Origin: Paenibacillus bouchesdurhonensis
GTDB taxonomy: Bacteria > Bacillota > Bacilli > Paenibacillales > Paenibacillaceae
Length of the DNA: 64,000 nucleotides
Assembly: GCF_900155685.1 (NCBI RefSeq)
Contig: NZ_LT732548.1
Location: 195,898-259,897 of the forward strand
Direction: 5' to 3'
Under the pieces are notes generated by a model. That model did no database searches. It was not told where the DNA came from and was given only the letters and a program-made list of their open reading frames with translations. Every line of letters begins with the position of its first letter. Position 1 is the stretch's first letter. Position numbers and translations under genes: made by a program. Shown here one piece after another: positions 8,513-16,318 of the stretch.

Positions 8513-9216
8513 AGAATGTATGGATTGACGCAGGTCACGGCGGTAAGGATCCAGGGGCTGTTGCAAATGGATTGAAGGAGAAGGACATCGCTCTTACGGT
8601 GGCCGTGGGCGTTAAGGAGCGTCTGGAAGTTGAATATGAAGGTGTCTGGGTTCTATTGTCCCGAAGAACGGATGTCTTTTTAGAGCTTAAGGAACGCACA
8701 GACTTAGCAAACAAAGCGAGAGCCGACCTCATGGTTAGCATCCACTGTAACGCAGGTGGCGGTGCTGGCGGCTTCGAGACGTTCCGATATACGAACGCTT
8801 CAAGCAAGAGCACGGCATTTCAAAACGTGTTGCACGCTGAGATTATGGCCGCGCTGAAGCCTCATGGCGTTATCGATCGGGGCAAGAAGTCTAAGAACCT
8901 TCATATGGTACGAGAGAGCAAAATGCCGGCAGTGCTAACCGAAAACCTATTTATCGATGTGGCAGCTGATGCGGCCAAGCTCAAACGTGTCGATGTGATT
9001 GAGGCGATTATCCAGGGGCATGTGTCGGGAATTGCTAAATACCTGGGATTAAAACGAAGGGAGGGGGCAACCATGGCGGACAAGAAGGCGCCTGAGTGGA
9101 AAGAGAAGGGCAGAGAGTGGCTGATCAAGAACGCAGGGATTAGCGAAGATTGGAAGGCGACCGATCCGGTGGATGTCGGGACACTAGGAACGATCTTGAG
9201 CAGGCTGTTTAAATAG
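8509..9216 (+). CDS. N-acetylmuramoyl-L-alanine amidase (Amidase_3), phage endolysin
   Basis: Cleaves the bond between N-acetylmuramic acid and L-alanine in peptidoglycan. The 235-residue product carries the zinc site: His10 in DAGHGG, Glu24 in GLKEKD, His79 in SIHCNA, and a catalytic Glu near residue 144 in LTENLF. The amidase domain ends near residue 180. A charged linker and a ~40-residue tail (EWKEKGREWLIKNAGI) follow, perhaps a small wall-targeting or assembly motif. There is no signal peptide, as expected for a holin-dependent lysin. Translation is coupled to the holin by the ATGA overlap, and this is the last phage gene before a gene-poor junction. Confidence 0.92.
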   Translation: MKNVWIDAGHGGKDPGAVANGLKEKDIALTVAVGVKERLEVEYEGVWVLLSRRTDVFLELKERTDLANKARADLMVSIHCNAGGGAGGFETFRYTNASSKSTAFQNVLHAEIMAALKPHGVIDRGKKSKNLHMVRESKMPAVLTENLFIDVAADAAKLKRVDVIEAIIQGHVSGIAKYLGLKRREGATMADKKAPEWKEKGREWLIKNAGISEDWKATDPVDVGTLGTILSRLFK

Positions 9217-9328
9217 AGTGGAGCTCCGCTGGCACTTAGCTGGCGGTGTTGATTAATTGGGGACAGATTGGGGACAAAAGCTACTTTCGTCGACTCTGAG
9301 ACACTCACTTTCACTCGGACATAATGGA

Positions 9329-9354
9329 GAAACCCTTGATTTTTCAAGGGTTTC
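9329..9354. repeat. perfect 11-bp inverted repeat with TTTT loop
   Basis: GAAACCCTTGA (9329-9339), TTTT, TCAAGGGTTTC (9344-9354). There is no following U-tract on either strand, so it may be a bidirectional hairpin or part of an attachment-site region rather than a standard terminator. Confidence 0.55.
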
Positions 9355-9448
9355 CGGGTCTGTGCTAGGTTGTAAAATTGTATTTAATCGAATCATGCGC
9401 CTGGTGTTGGTGGAGCAGATTTATCGTGCAGTGAAGATCAATCGGGGA

Positions 9449-9465
9449 GAGCCGTATCATAAGTA
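9449..9465 (+). repeat. 17-bp direct repeat, copy 1
   Basis: GAGCCGTATCATAAGTA recurs exactly at 16241-16257. In both places one frame reads RGEPYHK and then stops, which suggests two copies of the 3' end of one gene. The pair brackets a 6.8-kb block; duplicated gene ends are typical of site-specific integration. Confidence 0.55.
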
Positions 9466-9477
9466 ACGGGGAAGAAT

Positions 9478-9501
9478 AGGGAGTGCGCGGACACTCCCTT
9501 T
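9478..9501 (+). terminator. hairpin terminator after the repeat
   Basis: AGGGAGTG, loop CGCGGA, CACTCCCT followed by TTTG. The 8-bp perfect stem has a short U-tract. Confidence 0.5.
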
Positions 9502-9622
9502 GAGCTGCATTGTCTGTTATCAAATGTCTGCTTCACATTAATCCAATAAGGCGAATCACACAGTATGTCTATACCCAACGGCAGCAGCCTAATATGTAAA
9601 ATATAGAAACCACATAGACCAC

Positions 9623-10093
9623 TTAATTTGTCGTCTTATTGACAAAATCAATCTCATTTCTGATCCCTTTGTGGGCGTCATTCCACAGGCCCTTTGTCAG
9701 GCTAATGCGCAGGAGGCATGTATTAGGGTCTTCGTCGTTATTTGCTTCGTTATACCACTCGGCAAATATGGTACGCAGCTTTGTCATCATCTCCGCGTTT
9801 TTTTCGTCACACACCCAGCCCAGGTTTTCACCGATACCATCGGCCGTAAAGTTTTCGACGATGATACAAACGGCGACTTCGGGATTTTGGGCGATCTGCT
9901 GCATCTTGCCTGAGGTCGCGTAGGTGACGATGTAGAACGCGCCGTCCTCATAATAAGCGTCCACAATGCGGGCGGCGGGGCGGCTTTTGCCATCGGCCCC
10001 CGGTTCCAGCGCGATAGTGGACAGAGAGATCAGGCAGTCCTTGTTACCCACTTGTTCTTCCAGCAGTTTCATGGCTTCGTCGTACTTGCTCAT
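9623..10093 (-). CDS. pyridoxamine 5'-phosphate oxidase-like FMN-binding split-barrel protein
   Basis: The start is the ATG at 10093, 7 nt after a perfect AGGAGG (CCTCCT at 10101-10106 on +); an upstream ATG (10117) lies before that site and is not used here. The 156-residue product has the split-barrel pattern: a helix, STIALEP, RPAARIVDAYYEDGAFYIVTYATSGKMQQIAQNPEVAV, then further strands. Relatives bind FMN or similar flavins and reduce small substrates or carry a nitroimidazole-reductase-like activity. The exact substrate is unknown. It is a single-gene unit transcribed towards the phage end. Confidence 0.8.
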   Translation of the reverse strand: MSKYDEAMKLLEEQVGNKDCLISLSTIALEPGADGKSRPAARIVDAYYEDGAFYIVTYATSGKMQQIAQNPEVAVCIIVENFTADGIGENLGWVCDEKNAEMMTKLRTIFAEWYNEANNDEDPNTCLLRISLTKGLWNDAHKGIRNEIDFVNKTTN

Positions 10094-10117
10094 TTTATTA
10101 CCTCCTAAAAGTGTCAT

Positions 10118-10489
10118 AAGGCATATATTATTAAGTTATCATTGTAAAATCTTATTGCATGTGAAGAATAATACGATGAAATATTAAATCGCTATCCTAA
10201 GAATGGACAAATATGATGATCCTGATTTGAGCCTCCCAATGTTTGATAGAGAGGCTTTTTTTTTACCTCACGAATCTTTGAAGGAAACTTAAAAACATCA
10301 TTTAAGAGCCCTGAGGTAATTCATTAGGATATCTACAAGAGTTAACTCGACAAAACCCTTTACGCTATCATAATATTTTGATCCAAGGCGAATAGAGATT
10401 CCAGGATTTGAGAGCGAGAGTAGCGAAAACATAGTATAATACTAGGAAAAAAGAATGAATAGTAGGCCCCGGGAGGGATAACGGGAAGT
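10118..10489. other. intergenic region with a strong terminator and a weak promoter for the AAA+ operon
   Basis: The terminator at 10230-10264 ends no recognisable + strand gene, so something upstream has probably been lost. A TATAAT at 10435-10440 lies 50 bp before the AAA+ gene; the nearest -35-like TTGAGA (10408-10413) is 21 nt away, longer than usual, so the promoter may need an activator. A 29-codon frame (10203-10292) overlaps the terminator and is not called. Confidence 0.4.
10230..10264 (+). terminator. intrinsic terminator
   Basis: AGCCTC (10230-10235) pairs with GAGGCT (10251-10256) and is followed by an uninterrupted nine-T run. Confidence 0.7.
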
Positions 10490-13400
10490 ATGAAAATCAA
10501 CCGAAAAGGTATGGTGAAAACACTCAATGGTGTTGTGAAAGTGCTCAAATTTATTTTTCCTGAGTATCAGCTTGTTGAGTTGGTTCGGGAAAAAGGATTT
10601 ATTGCACCAAAAGAAAACGAACCAGCTCCAAAGAGGCAAGAGCAGCAGCCGGTGCAACAATATAATACAGGATCGCGAGCCAGAAGTGCAGATCCGAGCA
10701 ACTCCGCGCGGACTTTTATGGGACAGAGCACTGTTTCGTCGACTTTCCGTCCTGTTCAATCTCAAGCTTATACGTCGCAGGGGGTGGGCCAAAGTGATGC
10801 GCAGAGCGCTTTTTCACCCAATCAATTGGATCAACTATTCCGAGAAGTGGAGAAGAACCTTAATAGTCAAGTAATCGGACAGCCGTTCTTCATAAAAGAT
10901 TTGGTTGCGGGATATAAACAGGGATATATGAATGGACGTCAGATTAATAAGCCAAGAAATGTGATTTTGCTGGCTGGAGCTCCCGGAACGGGCAAGAAAA
11001 CAGCCTTGGAATGCCTAGTTCGAGAGATGCATGCATATCGGCTAACCTCTAGGCCCCATTTTTCAGAAATTGATTTGCAGCGATATGAGGCCGATGAAAT
11101 ATCCGGTAATTTTATTATTGATATGGTGGAGGCTTTCCAATACTCTGAGGGAACGGTGTTATTTAAGGGAATAAAAGGGGCTGAGCAGGCTATTATTGGC
11201 TTGGTCGCTAAGCTTGCCGCGGAAGGCAGCTTCCGAACCAAAGAAGGGTTGCGCATAATCGCCGACGATTTTTTCATCATTTTCTATATCGATGAACCTG
11301 CAGAGAGAGGAAGTGAATTTGGCCAGGTTCCGTCCGGGTTGGCAAATCATCTCCCGATCTCTATCTTGCAAAGCATTCTTGCTGCGGCTATCTCTTCACC
11401 GTTAGAGTGGGAGACGATGCGACAAATTGCAGAGGCCTTACTTGGGAAAGCAGTAGACGATCTGTCAAGGGATATGCAGTTAAGTATCGTTGTTCATCCT
11501 TCCACGTATGAGGCGTTAGCCGATATCGCCGCAACAAACAAAACATTTGGCGAGGCAGTGCAGCACTGGATCGATAAGGAGCTTACTGTCGTATTGTCCG
11601 GCCTACGGGCCCGTAATGAGATTCGTAGCAATGAGCGTGTGCGTATTCGTTTTAAGAACGATTCTTTTCTTGTGGAGTCGAACTCGCTTGAGATTCCGAT
11701 CAAAGCACTATCTTTCGTTGGTCAGGAATCAATTGACGATGTCCTGGAAGAGTTAAATGCGTTAACAGGCCTCGAACCCGTGAAAAAGTTTGTCCATGAG
11801 CTCATGGAGATGGTTCAGGTGAACAAGCTGAGAGCTAGGGCAGGCGAAGGCTCTGTGCCGATGTCGCTTCATATGGTGTTTACCGGGAATCCCGGAACCG
11901 GCAAGACGACGGTCGCCCGCTTAATCGGCCGTATTCTGAAGGCGCTCGGATTGCTGCCGCAAGGTCAATTGATCGAAGTAGCGAGGCAGGATCTTGTAGG
12001 ACAATATGTGGGCTCTACCGCTCCGAAGACGATGGCAAAAGTCAATGAGGCCTTGGGAGGCGTATTGTTCATCGACGAGGCCTATACACACGCTCGTCAT
12101 GATAACGATACGTTCGGCACTGAAGCAATCGACACGATCGTCAAGGCGATGGAGGATCATCGAGATGATTTGGTTGTTGTGCTGGCAGGGTATACCCAGG
12201 AGATGGAGACCTTTTTGCGATCGAATCCAGGTTTGCGTTCAAGATTTCCATTCATCGTGGAGTTCCCGGACTACAAGGCGGAAGATATGCTGGAAATTAT
12301 GATTCAAATAGTAGACAAGAATGGTTTCCGCATAGATTCGGATGCCTATGAGGGTTTGATCGAGCTGTTCGATCAACGGCAAATCCCTGGCCGCAATGAC
12401 AGCGGTAACGGCCGACTTGTTCGCAATCTGTTCGAGGAGGCTGTCCGCAAGCAAGCTGCTCGGCTTAGAGGGCTGATGTCAGAGGCAACTGCAGATACAG
12501 ACTTGCAATTATTGACAGGGGCAGACTTCGGAATCGGTGAGAAGGAAGCATTTAACATCGAGAATCAGCTTGCTGGAATGGTCGGGTTGGAGAAGGTGAA
12601 ACTATTCGTCCGAACTTTGGAAAAACAGCTTATTGTTGATCGAAGGCGGAAGGAAGCCGGGATTCATGTCGATACCGGGCAGACTCTCAATATGATTTTT
12701 TCGGGCAACCCCGGTACGGGCAAGACGACGATGGCGCGCCTGTTGGCAGAGATGCTCCGATCCATGGGTTATTTGAAAAAAGGACATCTGGTTGAAGTGG
12801 GGCGATCCGATCTGGTAGCGGAGTACGCCGGTCAGACAGCCAAAAAGACCAAGCTGGTTGTCGAATCTGCTCTTGGCGGCGTGCTCTTCATCGATGAGGC
12901 CTATGCGCTTGCGCAGGATGGTGTGCAGGGCGGGGGCTTCGGGAAGGAAGCCATCGATTCGCTGGTTCGTCTTATCGAGCTCCATAAAGACAATTTGGTT
13001 GTCATTTTGGCGGGATACACAGAAGATATGCAGCGGTTTGTTCAGGTCAATCCGGGGCTGTCCTCGCGCTTCCCGCTACAGATTGAATTCCCTGACTACA
13101 CGGCCGAGGAAATGCAGCAAATCGCCTTGATCATGGCGAAGGCGCGAGGGTTTACCTTGGCTTCGAATGTGCCAGGTTTGCTCGAATCCTATTTTAATGA
13201 GAAGCAAATTCCGGGTAGAAAGGACGTAGGCAACGGTCGGCTTGTCCGCAATACGTTGGAGGAGGCGATACGCAAGCAAGCGGAGCGATTGGCCGATCAT
13301 CCTGATATTGCGGTGGATCAGTTAAATGAGCTGAATGTGGAGGATTTTGGGCTGTCGGCACATGTAGACCTTGTGGCCCAGCGGGCGAATGCGCTTGGAG

Positions 13401-14188
13401 CGCTCGATGCTGTTGTTGGTCTGTCCTCTGTTAAGGAATTTGTGAGAAGCCTATCGGCACAAATTGAGGTGGCTAAGCGCCGTCAGGAGATGGGGCTGCC
13501 CAAGGCTTCCGCTCAAGCTCTCCATATGGTGTTTAAAGGAAACCCGGGTACCGGAAAAACGACGATTGCCCGTATTTTGGCCCAACGATTTAAAGAACTG
13601 GGCGTGATCAAGACCGACACGCTGGTAGAAACTGATCGATCCGGCCTAGTTGCCGGTTATGTAGGGCAAACTGCGCTCAAGACGAAAGAGGTTATCGAAC
13701 GCGCTCTTGGTGGGATCTTGTTTGTGGATGAGGCTTATGCCTTGGCGGAAGGGGATCAATTCGGGCAGGAAGCGATCGATACGCTTGTCAAAGCGATGGA
13801 TGATTACCGAGACAGGCTCATCGTTATATTGGCCGGCTACGACGAAGATATGGAGCGCTTCTTGAACCGCAATGCGGGGCTCCGCTCGAGATTTCCCAAT
13901 ATCATTACATTCCCCGATTATACAGCCGAGGAAATGCTGCAAATCGCGCATTTGCAAGTGAAATCGCAAGGATATGTGATTGGCCGGGAGGCTGAAGGCA
14001 CGCTGCTCTCCATTTTAGAGACCTATGAAGGAGATATGACCGCAGGTAATGGACGGCTCGTGCGAAATTTGGTCGAGAAAGCGATTCGAGCCCATGCCTT
14101 ACGTATGAGCAAGGAAGCCAATGCTACAGCCGAGGAATTATCTACTTTGACACCTGGAGATTTCCAAGAACAGATGGGGGTGATGTGA
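10490..14188 (+). CDS. four-module AAA+ ATPase with three tandem CbbX/SpoVK-type domains
   Basis: A 1232-residue soluble protein. After an N-terminal helical part and a ~60-residue Gln/Ser-rich linker comes a divergent ClpB-like AAA module (Walker A GAPGTGKKT, residues ~163-171). Three CbbX/SpoVK-type modules follow, with Walker A GNPGTGKTT near residues 465, 739 and 1017 and Walker B FIDEAY or FVDEAY about 58 residues later. Each also has the GYTxxM or GYDEDM and NPGL or NAGL/RSRF sensor-like patterns and a GNGRLVRN sensor-2 block. Family members (CbbX, SpoVK, the AAA part of EccA) are hexameric remodelling ATPases; three such modules in one chain is unusual. The next gene overlaps its stop (TGATG), so it probably works with the two membrane proteins downstream. 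The client is unknown. ATG 10511 is an alternative start. Confidence 0.8.
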   Translation: MKINRKGMVKTLNGVVKVLKFIFPEYQLVELVREKGFIAPKENEPAPKRQEQQPVQQYNTGSRARSADPSNSARTFMGQSTVSSTFRPVQSQAYTSQGVGQSDAQSAFSPNQLDQLFREVEKNLNSQVIGQPFFIKDLVAGYKQGYMNGRQINKPRNVILLAGAPGTGKKTALECLVREMHAYRLTSRPHFSEIDLQRYEADEISGNFIIDMVEAFQYSEGTVLFKGIKGAEQAIIGLVAKLAAEGSFRTKEGLRIIADDFFIIFYIDEPAERGSEFGQVPSGLANHLPISILQSILAAAISSPLEWETMRQIAEALLGKAVDDLSRDMQLSIVVHPSTYEALADIAATNKTFGEAVQHWIDKELTVVLSGLRARNEIRSNERVRIRFKNDSFLVESNSLEIPIKALSFVGQESIDDVLEELNALTGLEPVKKFVHELMEMVQVNKLRARAGEGSVPMSLHMVFTGNPGTGKTTVARLIGRILKALGLLPQGQLIEVARQDLVGQYVGSTAPKTMAKVNEALGGVLFIDEAYTHARHDNDTFGTEAIDTIVKAMEDHRDDLVVVLAGYTQEMETFLRSNPGLRSRFPFIVEFPDYKAEDMLEIMIQIVDKNGFRIDSDAYEGLIELFDQRQIPGRNDSGNGRLVRNLFEEAVRKQAARLRGLMSEATADTDLQLLTGADFGIGEKEAFNIENQLAGMVGLEKVKLFVRTLEKQLIVDRRRKEAGIHVDTGQTLNMIFSGNPGTGKTTMARLLAEMLRSMGYLKKGHLVEVGRSDLVAEYAGQTAKKTKLVVESALGGVLFIDEAYALAQDGVQGGGFGKEAIDSLVRLIELHKDNLVVILAGYTEDMQRFVQVNPGLSSRFPLQIEFPDYTAEEMQQIALIMAKARGFTLASNVPGLLESYFNEKQIPGRKDVGNGRLVRNTLEEAIRKQAERLADHPDIAVDQLNELNVEDFGLSAHVDLVAQRANALGALDAVVGLSSVKEFVRSLSAQIEVAKRRQEMGLPKASAQALHMVFKGNPGTGKTTIARILAQRFKELGVIKTDTLVETDRSGLVAGYVGQTALKTKEVIERALGGILFVDEAYALAEGDQFGQEAIDTLVKAMDDYRDRLIVILAGYDEDMERFLNRNAGLRSRFPNIITFPDYTAEEMLQIAHLQVKSQGYVIGREAEGTLLSILETYEGDMTAGNGRLVRNLVEKAIRAHALRMSKEANATAEELSTLTPGDFQEQMGVM

Positions 14189-14643
14189 TGAAAGTCCTAA
14201 AGTCGTTGCTAAAATGGTTGCTCGCCATTATTTTATATCATCCATTAATGCTAGGGGTCATTATCACTATGCTTTTCATGCCTTACATACTATACATTGA
14301 TATAAAGAGTATTTTGAATGACGAGATTCCGATTCAAAACGGTAGCATGATCTTAGTAAGCTTTTTCGGCTTTTTTATTTATTTGGCTACGAGGAGCCGA
14401 TTTTTAGGTATACCCTATCGCAAAATAACGATATTGCTTCCTTTATTGCACATGCTCATCTATACCAGTTTCGCTCTATCGGTAGGAGTCACGATTCTAA
14501 ACAAATGGGCTGACGAAGGACTTTATTCCAAAGGATGGGCCATTACGCTTCTGCTGCTTGCGATTGTAGCCATCCGATTGTGCATGTCGTTGCTGTACTG
14601 GAAGTACCCGATTGTTCAGCGGACAAATCGATATATGGAATAG
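14188..14643 (+). CDS. small four-helix integral membrane protein
   Basis: The ATG at 14188 overlaps the stop of the AAA+ gene (TGATG), indicating translational coupling. The ~151-residue product is very hydrophobic with four predicted membrane segments (about residues 10-35, 50-68, 82-103 and 113-135), short loops and a basic C-terminal tail. No family is recognised. Its place between a cytoplasmic AAA+ remodeller and an exported anchored protein suggests it links the two across the membrane; this is inference from gene order. Confidence 0.75.
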   Translation: MKVLKSLLKWLLAIILYHPLMLGVIITMLFMPYILYIDIKSILNDEIPIQNGSMILVSFFGFFIYLATRSRFLGIPYRKITILLPLLHMLIYTSFALSVGVTILNKWADEGLYSKGWAITLLLLAIVAIRLCMSLLYWKYPIVQRTNRYME

Positions 14644-14657
14644 TGGGGGGAAGGAAC

Positions 14658-15287
14658 TTGGCAAATTATCGGAAAAACAAACAAAGGTCGAAATCACACG
14701 CTACAAACCAATATGAGTTTCGACAAACGGAAAACGATGATGTTCCATTGGAACATTTAGAGTCATCCTTCAACCGCAAGTCATCTTCTACCCAAAAAGT
14801 AAGGAATAAGCATCGATTTTGGATCGGGATTACGGTGCTGATCACGTTCGGGATGGGCATATATATTCAGGGTTCAACCAGCACTATAAGAGATGTTCAG
14901 TCGGATGGGATCGGTAAAGGGATGAAGGCTGGTATCCAGCTAGCTGCGGCAGATGATTCGGCGGGACTCGAAGCCAGGGACTTCGAGATTGAGATGAAGA
15001 AAAATACGACGACAAGCCGTATGCTGATCTGGGATTTCGCGGCGGAAGACGGCGATGTCGTTGCGGTGAAGGTGGATGGCAATATCCTTCAAGCGAACAT
15101 ATTTATTATGCATAACCCGGTGGCAGTTGATATTCCAATTCCAAGTGTAGTTGAAATTATAGGTGTCAAGGATGGCGGAGGCGGGATTACATATGGGGTT
15201 AAGTTCCCTGGGGCTGTTCATAACAGCGCTTATTTCAATGCGGCGCCGGTAGGCTCCTCTAACGTCTATACGATAACCGGACAGTAA
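14658..15287 (+). CDS. single-pass anchored protein with an exported beta-rich domain
   Basis: The TTG at 14658 lies after GGGGGGAAGGAA and gives MANYRKNKQ; the frame is open further upstream but only inside the previous gene. About 50 hydrophilic, basic residues are followed by a membrane segment (FWIGITVLITFGMGIYIQG, residues ~53-71), then a ~135-residue extracytoplasmic domain rich in strands (MLIWDFAAEDGDVVAVKVDG). This is a type II topology. I do not recognise the outer domain. It is the last gene of the operon, ending 43 bp before a terminator, and may be the exported or sensing component served by the AAA+ protein. Confidence 0.7.
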   Translation: MANYRKNKQRSKSHATNQYEFRQTENDDVPLEHLESSFNRKSSSTQKVRNKHRFWIGITVLITFGMGIYIQGSTSTIRDVQSDGIGKGMKAGIQLAAADDSAGLEARDFEIEMKKNTTTSRMLIWDFAAEDGDVVAVKVDGNILQANIFIMHNPVAVDIPIPSVVEIIGVKDGGGGITYGVKFPGAVHNSAYFNAAPVGSSNVYTITGQ

Positions 15288-15330
15288 GACGAACGATTTG
15301 ATCGACAAGTAAACAGTTATGCCGGACTTC

Positions 15331-15367
15331 AACCATTGCTGACTTTCACGTCATCAATGGTTTTTTT
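15331..15367 (+). terminator. terminator of the AAA+ operon
   Basis: AACCATTG (15331-15338) pairs with CAATGGTT (15355-15362) and runs into seven T. It separates the three-gene operon from the uracil-DNA glycosylase. Confidence 0.75.
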
Positions 15368-15424
15368 GTGTGTGGGCATAATAGACCCAATATGTGTGGA
15401 AGAGAGGAGCTGTATGGCAAGGAG

Positions 15425-16036
15425 ATGGATCATTCTTTTGTAGTCTTACCTGAAGAACAAGCACCCGAAGGTATAGAGCATTGTGAACTGTGCGAACTAT
15501 CCAAGCAGCGGAATCGTGTCATCTGGGGTGAAGGAGATCTGAAAGCCTCGCTTATGATGATTCTGGATAATCCCGGAGCCCGGGAGGATCGGCAAGGAAA
15601 TTCGTTTCTATGCGGCACTCGAGAAACGCTCCAATTCGGCATGAGGGAGGCGGGGATAGATGTAAATGAGGTTTATGTCACTTATTTGCTAAAACGCCGA
15701 CCGATGCGTGCCTATAATAAGCCTGAGGCTAGAGCCGCATGTCTTCCTCATTTAGAGATGCAGATTTTTCAGAAGCAGCCGCTTGTACTATTTGGATTTG
15801 GGAATGTCGTGGCGGAAGCCTTATTCCCTGATAAGGAGAGTGTCAGTGTTAAGGAATTACGAGGCAGCTGGCATGAGTTCCAGGATACGCCTATCAGCTT
15901 TACCTATCACCCGCTGGCAGTAAGAAGACGACCCAATCTACTAAGGTTCTTCGTAGAGGATTTAAAGGCTTTGAAGGAGAAGTGGAAGGAGATTCAACAC
16001 GTCAGAAAAATTAGTACATCAATTAAACTTGAGTGA
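15425..16036 (+). CDS. uracil-DNA glycosylase, family 4-like, with incomplete Fe-S cysteine set
   Basis: Removes uracil from DNA to start base-excision repair. Visible motifs are HCELCEL near the N-terminus, WGEGDLKASLMMILDNPGARED (the place of the family GE.PG..ED motif), VYVTYLLKRRP and the C-terminal TYHPLAVRRRP. Family 4 enzymes hold a [4Fe-4S] cluster with four cysteines, two of them in a VKCRPP-like and an AAC-like motif. Here the first of those reads LKRRPM, so one ligand is missing, while CxxC and AACLPH remain; an extra Cys lies in FLCGT. The start is uncertain: ATG 15425 is used, ATG 15392 and 15368 are in frame. It may lack the cluster or use the extra Cys. Confidence 0.75.
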   Translation: MDHSFVVLPEEQAPEGIEHCELCELSKQRNRVIWGEGDLKASLMMILDNPGAREDRQGNSFLCGTRETLQFGMREAGIDVNEVYVTYLLKRRPMRAYNKPEARAACLPHLEMQIFQKQPLVLFGFGNVVAEALFPDKESVSVKELRGSWHEFQDTPISFTYHPLAVRRRPNLLRFFVEDLKALKEKWKEIQHVRKISTSIKLE

Positions 16037-16091
16037 AAGACCGTGGTTTCCATTTAACGTTTGATTATACACAAGTCGATGGAGACCCATT

Positions 16092-16154
16092 ATGAAGCAA
16101 GTATTGAAAGAGATCACGCCATTTGCGAAAAAGAAAGGGTCAAAAATAAAATAA
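16092..16154 (+). CDS. possible 20-residue basic peptide
   Basis: ATG at 16092 lies 7 nt after GGAG and encodes a Lys-rich peptide (MKQVLKEITPFAKKKGSKIK) ending at TAA, immediately followed by a hairpin. The ribosome binding site and the terminator-like hairpin support expression; the length and lack of known relatives do not. It may be the remnant of a larger gene. Confidence 0.25.
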   Translation: MKQVLKEITPFAKKKGSKIK

Positions 16155-16190
16155 GAAACAGGCCTTAGGGTCTCCTTAGGTCTGCTTCTT
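16153..16190 (+). terminator. imperfect long hairpin
   Basis: A 17-nt arm (16153-16169) and a 17-nt arm (16174-16190) pair with two mismatches and a G-U, followed by CTTTAAG. It probably ends the glycosylase transcript. Confidence 0.4.
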
Positions 16191-16240
16191 CTTTAAGCAT
16201 AATAAGTACATTCATGAATAGCTGCTATAGACAGCGCGGT

Positions 16241-16257
16241 GAGCCGTATCATAAGTA
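16241..16257 (+). repeat. 17-bp direct repeat, copy 2
   Basis: Exact copy of 9449-9465 in the same orientation; the frame again reads RGEPYHK and then stops. Only these 17 bp match closely. Confidence 0.55.
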
Positions 16258-16318
16258 GGGCGAATTTTGTCTAATTAGATCCTCCGCTCCATCACAATCG
16301 GCAACGCGATATTTATAC

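Larger units (their letters stand above)
9217..9622. other. phage/host junction region without an intact gene
   Basis: About 400 bp follow the endolysin. It holds a tandem ATTGGGGACA repeat (about 9256-9275), an 11-bp inverted repeat (9329-9354), an open stretch on + ending RGEPYHK-stop at 9466 (start unclear, no good ribosome binding site), and a hairpin at 9478. The GGGGACA repeats and long hairpin look like a prophage end, but the partner att site would lie outside the window. Confidence 0.4.

Noticed and set aside
9217-9480. Prophage attachment site assigned outright
   Set aside because: The GGGGACA repeats, hairpin and 17-bp repeat are suggestive, but no integrase or matching opposite end lies in the window.
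10203-10292. 29-codon frame starting MDKYDDPDLSLPMFDREAF
   Set aside because: Looks protein-like but has no ribosome binding site and overlaps the strong terminator at 10230-10264.
14535-14657. 41-residue upstream extension of the anchored protein
   Set aside because: It overlaps the previous gene in another frame, while TTG 14658 has a good ribosome binding site.
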